Origin: Rhodoferax sp.
GTDB lineage: Bacteria > Pseudomonadota > Gammaproteobacteria > Burkholderiales > Burkholderiaceae_C
NCBI GenBank assembly: GCA_031291295.1
Contig: JARLJI010000132.1
Location: 81,792 to 145,791 of the forward strand
DNA: 64,000 nucleotides
Reading direction: 5' to 3'
Shown: piece by piece, positions 35,276 to 43,510 of the stretch
Layout of the letters: each line of letters opens with the position of its first letter
How positions within the stretch are numbered: the first letter of the stretch is position 1
Translations under genes and position numbers: made by a program
The notes under the pieces: generated by a model
Told to the model about the DNA's origin: nothing
Databases searched by the model: none
Seen by the model: only the letters and a program-made list of their open reading frames with translations

Positions 35276-37012
35276 TTGAAGGTCTTGAAGCTGTCAGCCC
35301 AGGGGTTGCCCCAGTCGTGGATTTCGCTGGAACAGGCGGTGATCCATTACGCCGCTCAGGAAGTGCGCTGGGAGGTGGGGGGCGAGGTGGCCGTGTTCCA
35401 TGGCGGCTACAACGCGGTTTCGGGCGAGCAGTCAATCATCGCCGTCAACAGCATCATCGGCACCCGGGGCGTGCCGAACATCAACCCGTTCCACCTCAAG
35501 CCCGGCCTGACCAACAGCAAGCTGTTTGCGCGCGACCGCAACATCTGCGCCTACTGCGGCAACCAGTTTCATGAAGAAGAGCTGACGCGCGAGCACATCA
35601 TCCCGTTCGCGCAGAACGGCGTCGACAAGTGGATGAACGTGGTGACCGCCTGCCGCGCCTGCAACCACCGCAAGAGCAGCCGCACGCCCGAGCAGGCCAG
35701 GATGCCGCTGCTCTACACCCCGTATGTGCCCAGCCTGTGGGAAGACTTCATCCTGCGCAACCGCCGGATTCTGGCGGACCAGATGGAGTTTTTGATGGCG
35801 CATCTGCCCAAGACTTCGCGCCTGTACAGCAGACGCACCCGGCGCGCGTGCTCCCGCCCCCGCCGCGCCGCCTTCAGTTCGTCAGTTCGTCAGTACCAGC
35901 ACCACTGCATTGTTCTCGGCTGCGGGCCAGGTGCGCCCGGTGATCCGCTCGCCGTTGAATTCGGCCGTGATGGCGCGCATGCCGGCCTGGGCGGTCTTGA
36001 GGGTGGAACTCGAAACACCGGCGACGCCCGCGGGCGGGACGCCGGGCGGGGGCGTCTGCCCGTCAAAGCTGATTTTGTCGCGCACGGCATCGAAATAGCC
36101 GCGCGGACGCGTCAGCGTGACGACCGAGCCCGCGCCCGGGTCGCCAGCCTTCAGTCGCTCCGGGTGCATGTCCACGATGCGGCTCGAGCGCGGGAACGGG
36201 CTGCGGTAAATGTGCGTGGTGGCGTAGCCCGGCGCGCGGATGACGAACTCGTAGGGCACGCCCGGTTGGGCCTTGAACGGGCCCCACCGGCCATCGGTAG
36301 CGATGGTGTTGCTGAACGCGGCGGCGCCGATGCGCTCGCCCGTGGCGGGGTCGGTCGCGTAGATGGCGAGTTGCGCACCGGCCAGCGGCAGGTTGTTGCT
36401 GAAGTCGCCGGAGGCGGGGTCGCTGGATTGCACACCCAGGCCGGTGACCTTGCCACTCAGCACGGGTGCGGCCTCGGGCACGATGGCCAGCGTGCGGGGC
36501 GCGTGGCCGGTGATGAAGGTGTACATGGCGCCGAAGGCCGCGGGCGAAAAGGCGGTTTCGCGGTGATCAACACGCGGAATCACCACGTTGGTCGCGCCCT
36601 TGAGCGCCGGGCCCTCGAACGTGACGTTGGTGGGCTTGCCCTTGGCCCCAATCCACAGGCCATCGGGTTGGGCGTACTTGTCGTTGCTGTCGGAGCGGAT
36701 CGTCAGCCATTTCACGCCGGGCGTGACTTCATCGCCGCTTGGACCCTTGGGCGCATTCAGCCCGGTCAAAAATGGCCCGGTGCCCGAGAATTCATTGCCC
36801 TCGTTGAAGCCCTTGATGGCCCAGACGCCGTGGTTGGGCGTGCCGCCCAGGATGGCCTGGCTCACGGTCTTGTCGCCGCCGCCGTTCTGGATGTAGTTGC
36901 GAATCGCGTTGCCGCCGCGCGAGTTGCCCACCAGCACGACTTGATTGGCCCCGGTCACCTGGCGCACCTTGTCCACTGCGGCGCTCAGGTATGCCATGTT
37001 TTCAAAGGTTGA
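35276..37012 (+). CDS. HNH endonuclease; normal stop codon missing
   Basis: Small HNH nuclease of a family usually about 185 residues long. Residues 1-183 contain ARDRNICAYCGNQF (first zinc pair), LTREHIIPFAQNG (HNH centre) and VTACRACNHRKS (second zinc pair). TTG 35276 is used, with GGAGG 6 bases before. The homologous protein should end near 35825 (AHLPKTSRL), but no stop is present. The frame stays open to 37012, running antisense through the esterase gene for a further 395 residues of Arg/Ala/Gly-rich shadow sequence. Either the stop was lost or there is a sequence error. The true functional product is the first 550 bases. Confidence 0.7.
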   Translation: MKVLKLSAQGLPQSWISLEQAVIHYAAQEVRWEVGGEVAVFHGGYNAVSGEQSIIAVNSIIGTRGVPNINPFHLKPGLTNSKLFARDRNICAYCGNQFHEEELTREHIIPFAQNGVDKWMNVVTACRACNHRKSSRTPEQARMPLLYTPYVPSLWEDFILRNRRILADQMEFLMAHLPKTSRLYSRRTRRACSRPRRAAFSSSVRQYQHHCIVLGCGPGAPGDPLAVEFGRDGAHAGLGGLEGGTRNTGDARGRDAGRGRLPVKADFVAHGIEIAARTRQRDDRARARVASLQSLRVHVHDAARARERAAVNVRGGVARRADDELVGHARLGLERAPPAIGSDGVAERGGADALARGGVGRVDGELRTGQRQVVAEVAGGGVAGLHTQAGDLATQHGCGLGHDGQRAGRVAGDEGVHGAEGRGRKGGFAVINTRNHHVGRALERRALERDVGGLALGPNPQAIGLGVLVVAVGADRQPFHAGRDFIAAWTLGRIQPGQKWPGAREFIALVEALDGPDAVVGRAAQDGLAHGLVAAAVLDVVANRVAAARVAHQHDLIGPGHLAHLVHCGAQVCHVFKG

Positions 37013-37267
37013 AGAGCGTCCGGCCTGTGGCTTGCCGTCGTCGTCGCGCGCCAGCGGGTAAGGCACATCGATGGCATGCAGGCGATCGGCCGGCCAGCCG
37101 TTCGACTCGAAGCGCCAGATCGTGGTCTGCCAGAGCGCGGCGGTGTCGCCATTGCCGTGCACGAAAACGATGGGCGGGGCTTCCTGCAAGCTGGGCCCGG
37201 TGGCGCAACCAGCCAGCAGCGCAGTGCTGGTCATCAACCCAAGGAACAGGCGGCGGGTGGTCATCAT
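35882..37267 (-). CDS. alpha/beta-hydrolase (esterase/lipase) lipoprotein
   Basis: Secreted serine hydrolase anchored as a lipoprotein, about 461 residues. The signal peptide ends in lipobox LLAGC (Cys at about residue 20 from ATG 37267). The oxyanion region IVFVHGNGDT and nucleophile elbow VLVGNSRGGNAI are clear, with a catalytic His likely in RVDHRETAF. A second beta-rich domain (about 270-460) follows. The substrate could be an ester or polyester; I cannot specify it. The start at 37267 or the next codon is favoured over 37300 because it gives a proper signal peptide. Its 3' end meets the HNH gene tail to tail. Confidence 0.82.
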   Translation of the reverse strand: MMTTRRLFLGLMTSTALLAGCATGPSLQEAPPIVFVHGNGDTAALWQTTIWRFESNGWPADRLHAIDVPYPLARDDDGKPQAGRSSTFENMAYLSAAVDKVRQVTGANQVVLVGNSRGGNAIRNYIQNGGGDKTVSQAILGGTPNHGVWAIKGFNEGNEFSGTGPFLTGLNAPKGPSGDEVTPGVKWLTIRSDSNDKYAQPDGLWIGAKGKPTNVTFEGPALKGATNVVIPRVDHRETAFSPAAFGAMYTFITGHAPRTLAIVPEAAPVLSGKVTGLGVQSSDPASGDFSNNLPLAGAQLAIYATDPATGERIGAAAFSNTIATDGRWGPFKAQPGVPYEFVIRAPGYATTHIYRSPFPRSSRIVDMHPERLKAGDPGAGSVVTLTRPRGYFDAVRDKISFDGQTPPPGVPPAGVAGVSSSTLKTAQAGMRAITAEFNGERITGRTWPAAENNAVVLVLTN

Positions 37268-37284
37268 GGCGCTCTCCAGTTTGA

Positions 37285-37317
37285 ATAAAAAAGCCCGCAA
37301 GTCCAGGACCTGCGGGC
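37285..37317 (-). terminator. intrinsic terminator after acyl-CoA dehydrogenase genes
   Basis: Stem GCCCGCA/TGCGGGC with an 11-base loop. On the minus strand it is followed by six T residues. It lies between the stop of the minus-strand acyl-CoA dehydrogenase pair and the esterase gene. Confidence 0.8.
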
Positions 37318-37342
37318 ATTGTTTGCTATCAATGGCGAAGCA

Positions 37343-38458
37343 TCAGGCGAATACGCCGGCCTTGTCCTGCATGCGCTGCGAGACCTCGCCCAGGTGATGC
37401 AGGGTGTCGCCAAACGTCATCTCCATCTGCGTGAGCCGCTTGAAGTAGTGGCTCACGATGTACTCGTCCGTCACGCCGATGCCGCCGTGCAGCTGCACCG
37501 CCTGCTGGCCGACAAAGCGCATCGACACGCCCAGCTGGTACTTGGCGCGCGCCAGCGCACGGCGCCGTTCCTCGGTTGGCGCGTTGAGCTTGAGTGCCGC
37601 GTAGTAGCTCATGGAGCGCGCCAGCTCCAGCTGCATTTTCATGTCGGCAACGCGGTGCCGCAGCGCCTGGAAGCTGCCGATGAACACGCCGAACTGCTTG
37701 CGCGTGTTCAGGTACTCGGCCGTGATCGCCATGGTCTTGTCCATCACGCCCACGCCTTCGGCGCAGGTGGCGGCAATGCCGATGTCGATCGCATGTTCCA
37801 GTGCCGTCAGGCCGTCCGTGGTGATCAGACTGGCCGGGGCATCCTTGAGGGTGACTTCGGCGGCGCGGCCGCCATCCTGCGTGCCGTAGCCGCGGGTGCC
37901 GACACCGGCGGCGCTGCGCTCCACCAGGAACAAGGCCAGCTTGCCGTCCACCGTGGCGGGCACGATGAAGGCATCGGCCTGGTCGCCCGCGGGGACTATG
38001 CTTTTGCTAGCGCTCACCGTCCATCCGGTGCCGGCTGGCGTCGCTTTGGCCGCGCAGACGTCGAGCTGGTAGCGGGCTGCGCGCTCCTGCTGCGCCAGCA
38101 CGACCAGGGCCTCGCCGCTGGCAATCCTGGGCAGCCACGCGGCCTTGACCGCATCCGGTGCGTAGCCCGAGATCACGCCGCCAGCGATCAGCGTCTGCAC
38201 CAGCGGCTCCAGCACAATGCCGCGCCCGAGCTCTTCCATCACCACCATGCCTTCGACCGGGCCCATGCCCAGGCCGTCATGGGCTTCGGGGATGTACAGG
38301 CCGGCCAGGCCGAGCTGCGCGAGTTCGGTATAGGCCTCGCGCGAGAAACCGCCGGCGCGGACGATGCCGCCGCGGCGCTCGAAGCTGTAACCCTTGTCCA
38401 CCCATTTGCGCACCGCGTCGCGCAGATGTTCCTGGTCGTCCGTGAAATCAAAGTCCAT
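37343..38458 (-). CDS. acyl-CoA dehydrogenase (short subunit)
   Basis: FAD-dependent acyl-CoA dehydrogenase family protein, 371 residues, cytoplasmic. It has the family layout of N-terminal helical, middle beta and C-terminal helical domains. RKQFGVFIGSFQALRHRVADM and VQLHGGIGVTDEY are standard C-terminal blocks. It is paired with a second dehydrogenase 9 bases upstream. Such pairs act as heteromers in steroid, cyclic-acid or branched acyl-CoA oxidation. The substrate is unknown. Near the middle, the stretch SASKSIV may derive from a degenerate copy of the dispersed element (37995-38036). Confidence 0.9.
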   Translation of the reverse strand: MDFDFTDDQEHLRDAVRKWVDKGYSFERRGGIVRAGGFSREAYTELAQLGLAGLYIPEAHDGLGMGPVEGMVVMEELGRGIVLEPLVQTLIAGGVISGYAPDAVKAAWLPRIASGEALVVLAQQERAARYQLDVCAAKATPAGTGWTVSASKSIVPAGDQADAFIVPATVDGKLALFLVERSAAGVGTRGYGTQDGGRAAEVTLKDAPASLITTDGLTALEHAIDIGIAATCAEGVGVMDKTMAITAEYLNTRKQFGVFIGSFQALRHRVADMKMQLELARSMSYYAALKLNAPTEERRRALARAKYQLGVSMRFVGQQAVQLHGGIGVTDEYIVSHYFKRLTQMEMTFGDTLHHLGEVSQRMQDKAGVFA

Positions 38459-38467
38459 TTTTGTTCC

Positions 38468-39667
38468 TTAACCGAGTACTGTCTGAGCGACGATGTTGCG
38501 CTGCACTTCGTTGCTGCCGCCATAAATGGTGGTCTTGCGCAGGTTGAAGTAGGTCGAGGCCAGCGGCGCGCAATGGGCGGCGCCGACGTAGTCGCCCTGC
38601 CAGCCGGCTTCCATCGCTTCAGGGATGAAGGGCAGGCTGTAGGGGCCGGCGGCCAGCATCATCAGTTCGCTATAGCGCTGCTGGATTTCGCTGCCCTTGA
38701 TCTTGAGCAGGCCGGCCACGTCGAGCGAATTCTTGCCCGACTTCTCGGCCGACAGCACGCGCAGCACCATCATCTCCAGCGCCACCACATCGACCTCGAG
38801 CTTGGCGATCTCGTCGCGGAAGCGGCCGGCCGCAGGGCCGTCCACAGCCGGGTCATACACCCCCTCGGCCTTGGCGATGCGCTTCAAACGCTCGAGCTCG
38901 CGCTTGGCCCGGTTCACGTCGGCGATGTTGGTGCGCTCGTGACTCAGCAGGTGCTTGGCGTAGGTCCAGCCCTTGTTCTCCTCGCCGATCAGGTTCTCGG
39001 CCGGCACTTCGACGTTGTCGAACCAGACCTCGTTGACCTCGGCCTCGCCGTCGAGCAACACGATGGGCCGCACCGTCACGCCGGGCGACTTCATGTCGAT
39101 CAGCAGGAAGCTGATGCCGGTCTGCGGCTTGCCCTCGGTGCTGGTGCGCACCAGGCAGAAAATCCATTCGCCGTACTGGCCCAAGGTGGTCCAGGTTTTC
39201 TGGCCGTTGACGATGTATTTGTCACCCTCGCGCTCGGCCCGGGTCTTGACGGAGGCGAGGTCGGAGCCCGAGCCCGGTTCGCTGTAGCCCTGGCTCCACC
39301 AGACCTCGCCGCTGGCGATGCCGGGCAGGAAGCGCTTTTGCTGCTCGGCATTGCCAAAGGCCATGATCACAGGCGCCACCATCACCGGGCCGAACGGCAC
39401 CACGCGCGGCGCACCGGCCAGCGCGCACTCTTCCTCGAACAAATGCTTTTGCACCGCGTTCCAGCCCGGGCCGCCGAATTGCGTGGGCCAGCCGTAGCCG
39501 AGCCAGCCTTTCTTGCCCAGGATCTTGGCCCAGCGCTGCATGTCGTCGCGCGACAGGCGCAGGGCGTTGTGTACCTTGCGGGAGATGTCGGGGGGCAGGT
39601 TCGCGCGCACCCAGCTGCGGACGTCTTCGCGAAACTTCTGTTCTTCGGGGGTAAAGGCCAAATCCAT
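38468..39667 (-). CDS. acyl-CoA dehydrogenase (long subunit)
   Basis: Acyl-CoA dehydrogenase, 399 residues, with QGYSEPGSGSDLASVKT (flavin and substrate binding) and the C-terminal IYGGSNEVQRNIVA block. ATG 39667 (MDLAFTPEEQKFR) follows GGAGATTAATCGA. The frame is open far upstream to 40402 but that part is antisense to purN and is not conserved protein. It forms a two-gene operon with the shorter dehydrogenase. It is likely divergently transcribed from purN across 198 bases. Confidence 0.92.
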   Translation of the reverse strand: MDLAFTPEEQKFREDVRSWVRANLPPDISRKVHNALRLSRDDMQRWAKILGKKGWLGYGWPTQFGGPGWNAVQKHLFEEECALAGAPRVVPFGPVMVAPVIMAFGNAEQQKRFLPGIASGEVWWSQGYSEPGSGSDLASVKTRAEREGDKYIVNGQKTWTTLGQYGEWIFCLVRTSTEGKPQTGISFLLIDMKSPGVTVRPIVLLDGEAEVNEVWFDNVEVPAENLIGEENKGWTYAKHLLSHERTNIADVNRAKRELERLKRIAKAEGVYDPAVDGPAAGRFRDEIAKLEVDVVALEMMVLRVLSAEKSGKNSLDVAGLLKIKGSEIQQRYSELMMLAAGPYSLPFIPEAMEAGWQGDYVGAAHCAPLASTYFNLRKTTIYGGSNEVQRNIVAQTVLG

Positions 39668-39865
39668 TCGATTAATCTCCAGGGAATGTCGGGCGGAAAT
39701 GCTGTTTTTAGCACGATCGTTCGATGGCCCCTGTCCAAGTGGCGACAAGCCCGATCCAGGGCCTGGTCTTGCACGCTTTGCGGGTGCTGCGCCGGCTCGT
39801 TTTTCTGTCCGTCCCCGGCAGGGCCGGGCAAGCGTTTCCGGGCCGGCCCGATAATTCCGCCAAGT

Positions 39866-40447
39866 ATGAAAAACATTGTGATTTTGATCTCGGGCGAGGG
39901 CTCCAACATGGCCGCCATCGTGGGGGCGGCCCGGCGTGACGGCTGGCAGGGCAAATGGGGCGCCCGCGTGGCTGCCGTCATCAGCAACAAGGCCACGGCC
40001 AGGGGCCTGGTCTTTGCGCGCGAGCAGGGCCTTGCGGCCGAGGTGGTCGAGCACACGGCGCACCCGTCGCGCGAGGCGTTCGACGCCGCGCTGGCCGCGG
40101 CCATCGAGCGCCATCAGCCGGCGCTGGTGGTGCTGGCCGGCTTCATGCGCATCCTGACGCCGGATTTCGTCAGTCGCTACGAGGGGCGGCTGCTCAACAT
40201 CCATCCCTCGCTGTTGCCTGCCTTTCCGGGCCTGCACACGCACCAGCGCGCGATCGAGGCCGGCTGCCAGGTGGCCGGCGCCACCGTGCATCAGGTCACT
40301 GCCGAGCTCGATCATGGTCCGATCCTGGCGCAGGCCGTGGTGCCGCTTTTGCCGCACGACACGCCCGACACGCTGGCCGCGCGGGTGCGCACCCAGGAGC
40401 ACCTGCTCTACCCGCGCGCCATCGCGCAGTTGCTTCCAAATTTATAG
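39866..40447 (+). CDS. purN: phosphoribosylglycinamide formyltransferase
   Basis: Transfers the formyl group from 10-formyl-tetrahydrofolate to GAR in purine synthesis; 193 residues. Visible are the ISGEGSNMAAI loop at the N-terminus, the catalytic segment NIHPSLLPAFPGLHTHQRAI (Asn and His), and VTAELDHGPILAQ with the Asp. ATG 39866 is supported by homology (MKNIVILISG). The last codons and the TAG stop lie inside a copy of the dispersed palindromic element, so the C-terminus LLPNL is repeat-derived. Confidence 0.96.
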   Translation: MKNIVILISGEGSNMAAIVGAARRDGWQGKWGARVAAVISNKATARGLVFAREQGLAAEVVEHTAHPSREAFDAALAAAIERHQPALVVLAGFMRILTPDFVSRYEGRLLNIHPSLLPAFPGLHTHQRAIEAGCQVAGATVHQVTAELDHGPILAQAVVPLLPHDTPDTLAARVRTQEHLLYPRAIAQLLPNL

Positions 40448-40484
40448 CTGATCGCGCATAGCCAGCAAGGGCCACAGGCACTTT
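40432..40484 (-). repeat. dispersed palindromic element, copy 5 (purN 3' end)
   Basis: The complement reads GTGGCCCTTGCTGGC, a spacer, then CAGCTATAAATTTGGAAGC. It supplies the purN stop codon and fills the gap to the convergent DUF1653 gene exactly. Confidence 0.72.
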
Positions 40485-40724
40485 TCATTCATAAACCCGG
40501 GTAAACCGGGGTTGTGCCACGCCGTCGATCACGACGTCTTCGTTGAACATCGCCGCGGGCCGCACCCACAGACCGCGCTCGCCGTAGAGCGCGCGGTACA
40601 GCGTCAGCGGCTCCAGCGTTTCGCTGTGGCGCGCGGTGCCGACGACCTCGTACAAGTTGCCCTTGTAGTGGCGGTAGCGCCCGGGCGGCGTGGTGATCAG
40701 CGGCGGCAGGGCTTCTTCGGACAT
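40485..40724 (-). CDS. DUF1653 domain-containing protein
   Basis: Small conserved protein (79 residues from ATG 40724; an ATG at 40754 is also possible). The family core is visible as GRYRHYKGNLYEVVGTARHSET, here in pieces YRHYKG and VVGTARHSET, followed by LYRALYGERGLWVRP. DUF1653 proteins are SH3-like folds of unknown function. It is convergent with purN and divergent from the RsmB-type methyltransferase, whose start is only 46 bases away, so the two promoters overlap. Confidence 0.85.
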   Translation of the reverse strand: MSEEALPPLITTPPGRYRHYKGNLYEVVGTARHSETLEPLTLYRALYGERGLWVRPAAMFNEDVVIDGVAQPRFTRVYE

Positions 40725-40770
40725 GGTGGGCAGCGGGTGAAAAAAGACATGCATGGGACAATCGCAGGCT

Positions 40771-42042
40771 ATGCATCCTAAAGCCCTGCTTGATGCCTGT
40801 TCTGAACTCGTCAGGCTGACCCTCAAATTCGATCACCCGGCCGACTCCATCGTGTCGCGCTTTTTCCGCGACCACAAGGAGTTTGGCCCGCGCGAGCGCG
40901 CCACGCTGGCCGAGACGGTCTATACCGTGCTGCGCAAGAAACTGCTGTTCGACCACTTCGCGCCCTCGGGCAGCGGCCCCAAGGAGCGCCGGCTGGCGAT
41001 TCTGGGTTTCTACGGCCCGCGCGATTTTCTCAAGAGTGCCCTCACAGACCAGGAGAGAAACTGGCTCGACCAGTGCGACCAGATCAATGTCGCTGATTTG
41101 ATGGAGCGGCACCGCCACAACCTGCCCGAGTGGCTGGTGCAGCCGCTGCGCGAGCAACTGAAGGACGAGTTCTGGCCGCTGGTGGACAGCCTGAACAAAA
41201 GCGCGGGACTCGATTTGCGCGTCAACGCCTTGAGCGACAAGCGGCTCGAGGTGCAAAAGGAGCTGGCCAAGGCCGGCATCAAGTCGGTCGCCACGCCGTA
41301 CTCGCCTTGGGGCCTGCGGCTGGACAGCAAGCCCGCGCTGACCAAGGTGGAGGCCTTTGCGCGCGGCGCGATCGAGGTGCAGGACGAAGGCTCGCAGTTG
41401 CTGGCCCTGTTGCTGGATGCCAAGCGCGGCGAAATGGTGGTGGATTTTTGCGCCGGCGCGGGCGGCAAGACGCTGGCCATTGGCGCCTGCATGCGCAACA
41501 CCGGGCGGCTCTACGCGTTCGACACCTCGGCGCACCGGCTCGATGCACTCAAGCCGCGGCTGGCACGCAGCGGGTTGTCCAACGTGCACCCGGCGGCCAT
41601 CGCGCACGAGCGCGACGAGCGCATCAAGCGCCTGGCCGGCAAGATCGACCGCGTGCTGGTCGATGCGCCGTGCTCCGGCCTGGGCACGCTGCGCCGCAAT
41701 CCGGACCTCAAATGGCGACAATCGCCCCAGTCGGTGGCCGAACTCGTGGTCAAGCAGGCGGCGATTTTGCAAAGTGCCGCCCGGCTGCTCAAGTCCGGCG
41801 GACGGCTGGTGTACGCCACGTGCGGCGTGCTGCCGCAGGAAAACGAGGCGATTGCCCAGGCGTTTACCGCGGCAAATAGTGAGTTCACCCCACTCGACGT
41901 AGGGGAACTCCTGTCCAATCTGAAGGTCGAAAACGCTGTGAGCCTGTGCAGTGGTCCTGTCAAAGGCACCGAATACCTGCGGCTATGGCCGCATCGGCAC
42001 GGAACAGATGGCTTCTTTGCCGCTGTTTGGGTCAAAAATTAA
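40771..42042 (+). CDS. RsmB/NOP-family rRNA (cytosine-C5) methyltransferase
   Basis: SAM-dependent RNA m5C methyltransferase, 423 residues. The SAM loop DFCAGAGGKTLA, the catalytic motif VDAPCSGLGTLRRNPD with the release/catalytic Cys, and the second Cys in YATCGVLPQE are all present. The N-terminal part is an RsmB-like helical domain, so 16S rRNA is the expected target, but it is not the canonical rsmB (no fmt or def neighbours). ATG 40771 (MHPKALL) is preferred over 40753. Confidence 0.9.
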   Translation: MHPKALLDACSELVRLTLKFDHPADSIVSRFFRDHKEFGPRERATLAETVYTVLRKKLLFDHFAPSGSGPKERRLAILGFYGPRDFLKSALTDQERNWLDQCDQINVADLMERHRHNLPEWLVQPLREQLKDEFWPLVDSLNKSAGLDLRVNALSDKRLEVQKELAKAGIKSVATPYSPWGLRLDSKPALTKVEAFARGAIEVQDEGSQLLALLLDAKRGEMVVDFCAGAGGKTLAIGACMRNTGRLYAFDTSAHRLDALKPRLARSGLSNVHPAAIAHERDERIKRLAGKIDRVLVDAPCSGLGTLRRNPDLKWRQSPQSVAELVVKQAAILQSAARLLKSGGRLVYATCGVLPQENEAIAQAFTAANSEFTPLDVGELLSNLKVENAVSLCSGPVKGTEYLRLWPHRHGTDGFFAAVWVKN

Positions 42043-42131
42043 CCCAAAAGACCCAATATTTGCAAGAGTGTTGGTCCTCAATATCTATTTTTCTTGCGCC
42101 ATCATAAAATGAGAGGCTTTTATCCAGGCGA

Positions 42132-43385
42132 ATGATGCCTGCAAAAAGCTTACTGAAAAGGCTTGTTGAAATGTTATTACCTGACTGGGCCGTGTTGAAC
42201 GCGGGCGTCGATTGGCTCGCCAACGGACTGTGGAATCTGTCCTGGTGGGAAATCGTGCTGTACACGCTCGTGACCACGCACATCACGATCGCCAGCGTCA
42301 CGATCTACCTGCACCGCCACCAGGCGCACCGCGCCCTCGATCTGCACGCGATTCCAGCGCATTTTTTCCGTTTCTGGCTCTGGCTGGCTACCGGGCAGGT
42401 CACCAAGGAGTGGGTCTCGATCCACCGCAAACACCACGCCAAGTGCGAAACCATCGACGATCCGCACAGCCCGCAGGCGCACGGCATCAAGAAGGTGTTC
42501 TGGCAGGGCGCCGAGCTGTACCGCGCCGAGTCCAAGAACCAGGAAACCCTGCGCAAATACAGCCAGGGCTGCCCGAACGACTGGCTCGAGCGCAACGTGT
42601 ACACGCGCTACAGCTGGCAGGGCGTGGGCCTGATGATGATCATCGACTTGGCGCTGTTTGGTGCCGCCGGCCTGACCGTGTGGGCCGTGCAGATGGTCTG
42701 GATCCCGTTCTGGGCCGCCGGCGTCGTCAATGGCGTGGGTCACTTCTGGGGCTATCGCAATTTCGAGGCGCCGGATGCCAGCACCAATGTGTCGCCTTGG
42801 GGCATCATCATTGGTGGTGAGGAACTGCACAACAACCACCACACCTACCCGACCTCGGCCAAGTTCTCGGTCAAACCCTACGAATTCGACATCGGCTGGG
42901 GCTACATCAGGTTGCTGGAAAAGGCCGGCCTGGCCCGCGTCAAGAAGACGGTTCCCCGGCTGCAGCTCGGCGCCATTCAGCCGGTAGCCAACGAGAAGAC
43001 GCTTGAAGCCCTGATCGCCCATCGCTACGAAGTGATGGCGGGCTACGCGCGCGATCTGCGCCGCGCCTGCAAGGCCGAAATTGCGACGCTCAAGGCAAAA
43101 AAGGGCGATGTGTCGGAACTGGAATTTGCCAAGCGCTGGCTGCACCGCGATGCCGACAAGGTGCCTGCGACTGCCGTGCCGCAACTGGCCCAGGCCCGCG
43201 CCGCGCACCCGGTGCTGGACAAGATGGTGACCATGCGTGAAGAGCTGCGCCAGCTCTGGCTGAATACCTCGCAGTCGCGCGAGCAACTGGCCGCTGATCT
43301 GGCGGCCTGGTGTCACCGCGCCGAGGAAAGCGGTATTGCTGCCTTGAGAGAGTTTTCCATCAAGCTGCGCGCCGTGCGCACCTGA
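42132..43385 (+). CDS. membrane fatty acid desaturase (delta-9 type)
   Basis: Di-iron acyl-CoA/acyl-lipid desaturase of the inner membrane, up to 417 residues. The three His boxes are complete: HRHQAH, HRKHHAKC and HNNHHT. Four TM segments surround them, and the C-terminal 110 residues form a charged helical extension typical of the Comamonadaceae version. Possible starts are 42132, 42135 and 42171; the last gives a protein beginning MLLPDWAV, close to homologues. A terminator follows 38 bases after the stop. Confidence 0.92.
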   Translation: MMPAKSLLKRLVEMLLPDWAVLNAGVDWLANGLWNLSWWEIVLYTLVTTHITIASVTIYLHRHQAHRALDLHAIPAHFFRFWLWLATGQVTKEWVSIHRKHHAKCETIDDPHSPQAHGIKKVFWQGAELYRAESKNQETLRKYSQGCPNDWLERNVYTRYSWQGVGLMMIIDLALFGAAGLTVWAVQMVWIPFWAAGVVNGVGHFWGYRNFEAPDASTNVSPWGIIIGGEELHNNHHTYPTSAKFSVKPYEFDIGWGYIRLLEKAGLARVKKTVPRLQLGAIQPVANEKTLEALIAHRYEVMAGYARDLRRACKAEIATLKAKKGDVSELEFAKRWLHRDADKVPATAVPQLAQARAAHPVLDKMVTMREELRQLWLNTSQSREQLAADLAAWCHRAEESGIAALREFSIKLRAVRT

Positions 43386-43423
43386 GGCTCGGGGTTCCGG
43401 GGGGTCAACGCCCCGGTCGCATC

Positions 43424-43450
43424 AAAAAGCCCGCAGCCGCGGGCTTTTTT
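43424..43450 (+). terminator. intrinsic terminator after desaturase gene
   Basis: AAAAAGCCCGC/GCGGGCTTTTTT stem with a 4-base loop. The A and T tracts on both sides make it usable in both directions, also for the convergent DMT gene. Confidence 0.9.
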
Positions 43451-43510
43451 GTGCGCCGCGCGCCAGGGCGGCATGCCTTGTGGCGCACACGCCGCGGCAT
43501 TCGAGCCGCG

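Noticed and set aside
37995..38036. Ninth copy of the palindromic element inside the short acyl-CoA dehydrogenase gene
   Set aside because: One arm (TATGCTTTTGCTAGC) fits but the rest is too diverged to count as a copy.
38468..40402. Long N-terminal extension of the second acyl-CoA dehydrogenase
   Set aside because: The extra 245 residues are antisense to purN and His/Arg/Gln-rich; the family starts at MDLAFTPEEQ (39667) with a good ribosome-binding site.
37319..40447. Open frame of more than 1000 codons on the plus strand
   Set aside because: It is antisense to two clear acyl-CoA dehydrogenase genes; only its last part (39866-40447) is real and is purN. High GC content keeps such shadow frames open.
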